Assembly (NCBI GenBank): GCA_023259435.1
Contig: JALRHZ010000004.1
Location: 1-52,880, forward strand
Reading direction: 5' to 3'
DNA from: Paracoccaceae bacterium
Lineage (GTDB): Bacteria > Pseudomonadota > Alphaproteobacteria > Rhodobacterales > Rhodobacteraceae
Length of the DNA stretch: 52,880 nucleotides
Position 1 is the first letter of the stretch. Every line of letters begins with the position of its first letter. The translations under genes were made by a program, and so were the position numbers. A model generated the notes under the pieces. It saw only the letters and a program-made list of their open reading frames with translations, searched no databases and was not told where the DNA came from. Shown here in pieces: positions 49,609 through 52,880 of this stretch.

Positions 49609-50869
49609 AGCGCCAAAATTCACAACACTGGGATGTCGTCTCAATGCCTATGAATCTGAGGCGATGAAGGAACTGGCCCGCGAGGCTGGTTTGAACGATG
49701 TTGTGATCGTAAACACCTGTGCGGTCACCTCCGAGGCTGTACGTAAATCACGGCAAGAAGTGCGCAAATTGCGGCGTGAAAATCCAGATGCCAAAGTTGT
49801 CGTGACGGGATGTGCGGCACAAATTGACCCAGATAGTTTTGCTCAGATGGATGAAGTTGATCTTGTGGTCGGCAATACTGAAAAAATGCAGCCCTCGACT
49901 TGGACTGATCTTGCGGGTGGGTTTATTGGCGACACCGAAGTGACGCGTGTGAATGATATTATGTCAGTGACAGATACAGCCGGTCACTTGATTGATGGAT
50001 TTGGCACCCGCAGTCGGGCCTATGTTCAGGTGCAAAATGGGTGCGATCATCGGTGCACCTTTTGCATCATTCCCTATGGACGGGGGAATTCAAGATCCGT
50101 ACCTGCGGGTGTTGTTGTCGAGCAAATTAAGCGACTAGTCGACAAAGGGTACAACGAAGTTGTCCTGACGGGCGTGGATTTAACAAGTTGGGGAGCAGAC
50201 TTGCCCAGCCAGCCCCGTTTGGGGGATTTGGTCATGCGTATTTTGCGCTTGGTTCCCGATTTGCCGCGCCTCAGAATTAGCAGCATCGACAGCATCGAAG
50301 TGGACGACAACTTGATGCTTGCGATTGCGACAGAGCCGCGTTTGATGCCGCACCTCCACCTGTCTTTGCAACATGGCGATGATCTTATCCTAAAGCGGAT
50401 GAAGCGGCGACATTTGCGTGACGATGCAATTGCATTTTGTGAGCAAGCACGTTCATTGCGTCCAGACATGACATTTGGTGCAGATATCATCGCGGGGTTT
50501 CCAACGGAAACCGAGGCGCATTTTGAAAACTCATTACGCTTAGTCAACGAATGCAACCTAACTTGGCTGCATGTATTTCCATACTCCCCAAGAGAGGGTA
50601 CACCTGCTGCACGCATGCCCCAAGTCAATGCGCGGGCAATCAAAGATCGTGCAGCCCGTTTGCGGGCTAAGGGTGACCATCAGATCAAACACCATCTTGC
50701 ACAGCAAGTCGGCGTGACACATAAAATTCTGATGGAGAATGATCGGATGGGGCGAACGGAACAATTTACCGAAGTTCTTTTTGATCAAGAGCAACTAGAA
50801 GGTTCAATTGTATCAGCTCGCATTTCCGGCAACACAGGAACACAGCTTATGGTTTCGGGTGCACAGTAA
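49601..50869 (+). CDS. mtaB: tRNA (N6-threonylcarbamoyladenosine-C2)-methylthiotransferase
   Basis: 422-residue radical-SAM methylthiotransferase that converts t6A37 to ms2t6A37 in tRNAs reading ANN codons. The N-terminal UPF0004 domain has its three Fe-S Cys in TLGCRLNAYES, VNTCAVT and VTGCAAQ. The radical-SAM motif is CDHRCTFCIIPYGRG (about 147-161), and a TRAM-like RNA-binding end follows. The length and CRLN motif point to MtaB rather than MiaB. The start at 49601 lies eight bases inside dapF, so translation is probably coupled. The stop shares a base with the GST start. Confidence 0.94.
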   Translation: MTEAPKFTTLGCRLNAYESEAMKELAREAGLNDVVIVNTCAVTSEAVRKSRQEVRKLRRENPDAKVVVTGCAAQIDPDSFAQMDEVDLVVGNTEKMQPSTWTDLAGGFIGDTEVTRVNDIMSVTDTAGHLIDGFGTRSRAYVQVQNGCDHRCTFCIIPYGRGNSRSVPAGVVVEQIKRLVDKGYNEVVLTGVDLTSWGADLPSQPRLGDLVMRILRLVPDLPRLRISSIDSIEVDDNLMLAIATEPRLMPHLHLSLQHGDDLILKRMKRRHLRDDAIAFCEQARSLRPDMTFGADIIAGFPTETEAHFENSLRLVNECNLTWLHVFPYSPREGTPAARMPQVNARAIKDRAARLRAKGDHQIKHHLAQQVGVTHKILMENDRMGRTEQFTEVLFDQEQLEGSIVSARISGNTGTQLMVSGAQ

Positions 50870-51495
50870 TGGATCATCCTATACTCTACTCTTTCCGAAG
50901 ATGCCCCTACGCGATCCGTGCAAGGTTGGCTATTTTGGTAGCGGATCAAACTGTGAACTTGCGAGAAATTGTTCTTCGTGACAAAGCAGAAGAATTTCTT
51001 AAAACATCGCCAAGCGGCACGGTGCCTTGCTTGAAACTGCCTGATAGGGTTCTGGACGAATCCCTTGACATTATGGCTTGGGCTTTGGCGCGAAATGATC
51101 CAGAAAACTGGCTACAGATGCCGCCCGAAGGTTATCAGCTGATCGCTGAATGTGACGGTCCGTTCAAACATGCATTGGATCGGACAAAATATGCGTCTCG
51201 GTATCCAGATCAAGATGTGGGTCTCAACCGGAGCAAGGCGAACGAATTCTTGTTCAAGCTCAATAGCCAACTGTCAAGGCCCTACCTGTTCGGCGCGTCG
51301 CCACGCTTGGCTGATATGGCGATCCTACCCTTTGTCCGCCAATTCGCACATATTGATTACGATGTGTTTTTGCAGTCCGACGTCCCCAATGTTGTCGACT
51401 GGCTTGAGCGCTTCAAGGCGTCAACAATATTTGCCCGGGTCATGAACAAATATAAAAAATGGGAGCCAGAAGCCCCTGTGGTGCACTTTCCATAA
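50869..51495 (+). CDS. glutathione S-transferase
   Basis: 208-residue two-domain GST. The thioredoxin-like N-terminal domain has ILYSFRRCPYAIRARLAI (Cys-Pro in the place used by Omega/Beta-type GSTs), PSGTVPCLKL (cis-Pro) and DESLDIMAWA (Glu-Ser for the glutathione glutamate). The C-terminal helical domain runs from about residue 85. The start at 50869 (MDHPILYSF) shares one base with the mtaB stop (TAATG), forming a three-gene dapF-mtaB-GST unit. Conjugation or reduction partner is unknown. It ends before the GC-rich hairpin at 51539-51561. Confidence 0.9.
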   Translation: MDHPILYSFRRCPYAIRARLAILVADQTVNLREIVLRDKAEEFLKTSPSGTVPCLKLPDRVLDESLDIMAWALARNDPENWLQMPPEGYQLIAECDGPFKHALDRTKYASRYPDQDVGLNRSKANEFLFKLNSQLSRPYLFGASPRLADMAILPFVRQFAHIDYDVFLQSDVPNVVDWLERFKASTIFARVMNKYKKWEPEAPVVHFP

Positions 51496-51506
51496 CGAAG
51501 CAAATT

Positions 51507-51528
51507 CATTTTTTGTCTAAAAATATCT
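51507..51528. repeat. intergenic repeat, copy 2
   Basis: CATTTTTTGTCTAAAAATAT runs into CT here (22 bases). It equals copy 1 (7290-7311) except for one base. A GC-rich hairpin follows directly, as at copy 1. Confidence 0.5.
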
Positions 51529-51538
51529 TGCGGGGGGT

Positions 51539-51561
51539 CTGGGGGGCACAAAGCCCCCCAG
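51539..51561. terminator. GC-rich hairpin between convergent GST and ribH genes
   Basis: CTGGGGGGC (51539-51547) and GCCCCCCAG (51553-51561) form a 9-bp stem around ACAAA. It sits between convergent genes and could end either transcript; no U-tract is present. Confidence 0.6.
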
Positions 51562-51566
51562 CTGGA

Positions 51567-51995
51567 CTACAATTTTTCAAAAGTCTCAGAAATTGAAAGT
51601 GCCGCACGCGCAGCTTCACGACCTTTCTCAACAAAGTGTGCTTTATAAATTCCAATATGATGCGCAGTTTCTTGGAACTGGTGCGGGGTCAATGAAACCG
51701 ATAAGATGGGAACATCTGTCTCTAGCCCCACCTGCATCAACCCGTCGACAACAGCAGAGGCTACAAAATCGTGGCGATATATCCCACCGTCAACGACCAA
51801 GGCCGCGCACGCGATTGCACTATAGTTTCCGGTTTGTGCAAGGCGTTTGGCCAAGAGAGGCATCTCAAAAGCGCCGGGGACATCGAATACATCAATTCGA
51901 TCCTTTTCAATGACGTCTGAAAATCCGACCAATGCTTGATCAACAATTTCGGAATGCCATTGCGCCTTTACAAAGGCAAAGCGGGTGTGTGTCAT
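51567..51995 (-). CDS. ribH2: lumazine synthase, type II
   Basis: 142-residue 6,7-dimethyl-8-ribityllumazine synthase, penultimate step of riboflavin synthesis. Its segments FVKAQWHSEIVDQ, FDVPGAFEMPLLAK and VVDGGIYRHDFVASAVVDGLMQV, with catalytic His in YRHDF, closely recall the decameric type II enzymes such as Brucella RibH2 rather than the icosahedral RibH1. The start at 51995 has AAGGAGATG upstream. An FMN riboswitch lies about 65 bases upstream on the same strand. No other rib gene is adjacent, so it is a stand-alone, riboswitch-controlled copy. Confidence 0.93.
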   Translation of the reverse strand: MTHTRFAFVKAQWHSEIVDQALVGFSDVIEKDRIDVFDVPGAFEMPLLAKRLAQTGNYSAIACAALVVDGGIYRHDFVASAVVDGLMQVGLETDVPILSVSLTPHQFQETAHHIGIYKAHFVEKGREAARAALSISETFEKL

Positions 51996-52059
51996 TTGTC
52001 ATCTCCTTCTAACAACACGTCACCCAAGGCGAATGGGCGTAGAATGACTTCATCCTATC

Positions 52060-52186
52060 CCATTGTCTCTTCCATCCGGACTTTCACCGTCGGCTTTGGA
52101 ATTTCACCAAATCTGCTGTCACCCGTGTGGGCCGCTCGCGGGCTATACCGCCGGTGGGGAATTTCACCCCGCCCTGAGAACGAAAG
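52060..52186 (-). promoter_or_regulatory. FMN riboswitch (RFN element)
   Basis: Read on the minus strand: TCTCAGGGCGGGGTGAAATT, CCCCACCGGCGGTATAGCCC, GCGAGCGGCCCACACGG, GCAGATTTGGTGAAATTCCA and GCCGACGGTGAAAGTCCGGA. These are the ordered RFN helices. FMN binding should turn down ribH2. Confidence 0.96.
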
Positions 52187-52248
52187 CTACTTGTCAAATT
52201 TTGGAATGTGAAACAAGCTGATTTACGACATTTGATTAGGCCAAGGCG

Positions 52249-52880
52249 ATGCACCCCAACAAAATATTTCGTGAAACGGATGAAACGCGGTCAAAAGAAT
52301 TTATGGCTGAGCAGAGTTTTGGGATGTTCATTGTTCAATCAAGCATACCTTTAATTTCACATGTTCCGTTTATTTTTGATCCGAAGACCTCGTATTGTGA
52401 GACACATTTGGTGCGGTCTAATCCCATCGCGCGCAAACTCGCTGAAGAAGAGGTGTCTGCGGTTTTGGTGGTTCAGGGCCCCCAGTCCTATATTTCGCCG
52501 GATTGGTACGGAATTGACGATCAGGTGCCAACTTGGAATTACGTGGCGGTCCATGCAAAGGGTCGTTTGTCACGGCTTCCCCAAGACAAACTTTTTGAAG
52601 TGCTAGATCGTCAGTCTGGCTATTTTGAAGATCGATTGGCACCTAAGCCCGCTTGGACGATGGATAAACTGCATGAGGAAACCAAAGTGCGGTTAATGAG
52701 GCAAATTGTGCCGGTGCGGTTTGATATTTCAGAGTTTCAAAGCACATGGAAACTTGGGCAAAATAAGCCCGATGACGCCAGATTGGGAGCGGCGCGAGGC
52801 GTCAGAGAGGCCCAATTGAATGAGCACGCGCAAAGCCTATCAGACTTGATGGAGAACCTACCCTTTATCGATAAGTCAAA
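52249..52880 (+). CDS. PaiB-like FMN-binding negative transcriptional regulator, cut by the window end
   Basis: The reading frame stays open for 210 codons to the window edge; the family is about 205-220 residues, so only the last few codons are missing. It starts MHPNKIFRETDETRSKEFM at the ATG 52249 with AAGG upstream. Family segments are present: LVRSNPIARKL, SYISPDWYGI (typical SYISPsWY), VPTWNYVAVHAKG and KLGQNKPDDARLGAARG. PaiB proteins bind flavin and were named as negative regulators in Bacillus; their direct action is poorly defined. It is divergent from the FMN-riboswitch leader of ribH2, which fits a flavin link (inference). Confidence 0.85.
   Translation, partial: MHPNKIFRETDETRSKEFMAEQSFGMFIVQSSIPLISHVPFIFDPKTSYCETHLVRSNPIARKLAEEEVSAVLVVQGPQSYISPDWYGIDDQVPTWNYVAVHAKGRLSRLPQDKLFEVLDRQSGYFEDRLAPKPAWTMDKLHEETKVRLMRQIVPVRFDISEFQSTWKLGQNKPDDARLGAARGVREAQLNEHAQSLSDLMENLPFIDKS

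Overview
The window looks like chromosome from a marine alphaproteobacterium of the Rhodobacteraceae (Roseobacter group). The evidence is the gene families and their order: a 2,3-dihydroxypropane-1-sulfonate (DHPS) operon, an smo/mtlK/xylB polyol operon as in Rhodobacter, a type II lumazine synthase, Hint_2/RTX proteins, a cobalamin riboswitch on a CbiM-like permease and a complex I NDUFA9-like epimerase. Base composition is moderate and looks uniform by eye. I saw no insertion sequence, prophage, integrase or CRISPR array.

Layout. (1) 1-2654, minus strand: small hypothetical gene, M17 leucyl aminopeptidase, NlpC/P60 hydrolase and the first codons of an agmatinase, with touching or overlapping ends. 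A beta-carbonic anhydrase is divergent at 2801. (2) 3585-7165, minus strand: small hypothetical gene, asd, NDUFA9-like epimerase, and a CbiM-like permease behind a cobalamin riboswitch. (3) 7559-12178, plus strand: a large secreted protein of uncertain family, a GlxA/AraC regulator, a hemerythrin-domain protein and a tRNA-editing deacylase. (4) 12203-21149, minus strand: a ten-gene operon for DHPS. A TRAP transporter (hpsKLM) imports it, HpsO/HpsP interconvert stereoisomers, HpsN oxidises it to (R)-sulfolactate, and SuyAB release sulfite and pyruvate. An Ldh/ComC-type dehydrogenase is last and a small membrane protein first. A divergent LacI regulator sits behind two operator-like palindromes that cover the promoter. 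(5) 22628-31651, plus strand: a second LacI regulator and the polyol operon smoEFGK-smoS-mtlK-xylB.

(6) 31712-35546, plus strand: a four-gene cassette (DUF1989, diaminopropionate ammonia-lyase-like, M24 creatinase/ectoine-hydrolase-like, Asp/Glu-racemase/EutA-like). It resembles part of an ectoine-utilisation locus but lacks other eut genes, so its substrate is unknown. (7) 36242-46404: a 2981-residue acidic RTX/Hint protein after a 695-bp leader, then a second, small Hint protein. (8) 46684-48503: a Stealth-type phosphotransferase and a convergent glycosyltransferase, which suggest cell-surface polysaccharide work. (9) 48601-52880: tRNA-Lys(UUU), dapF, mtaB, a glutathione S-transferase, ribH2 behind an FMN riboswitch, and a PaiB-like gene cut by the window end.

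The most unusual items are the giant RTX protein and the DUF1989/DpaL/M24/racemase cassette. By eye the RTX protein has only five cysteines: two pairs that bracket two propeller-like regions nested in the calcium-binding repeats, and the first residue of the Hint domain. The cassette may be an undescribed nitrogen-compound pathway.
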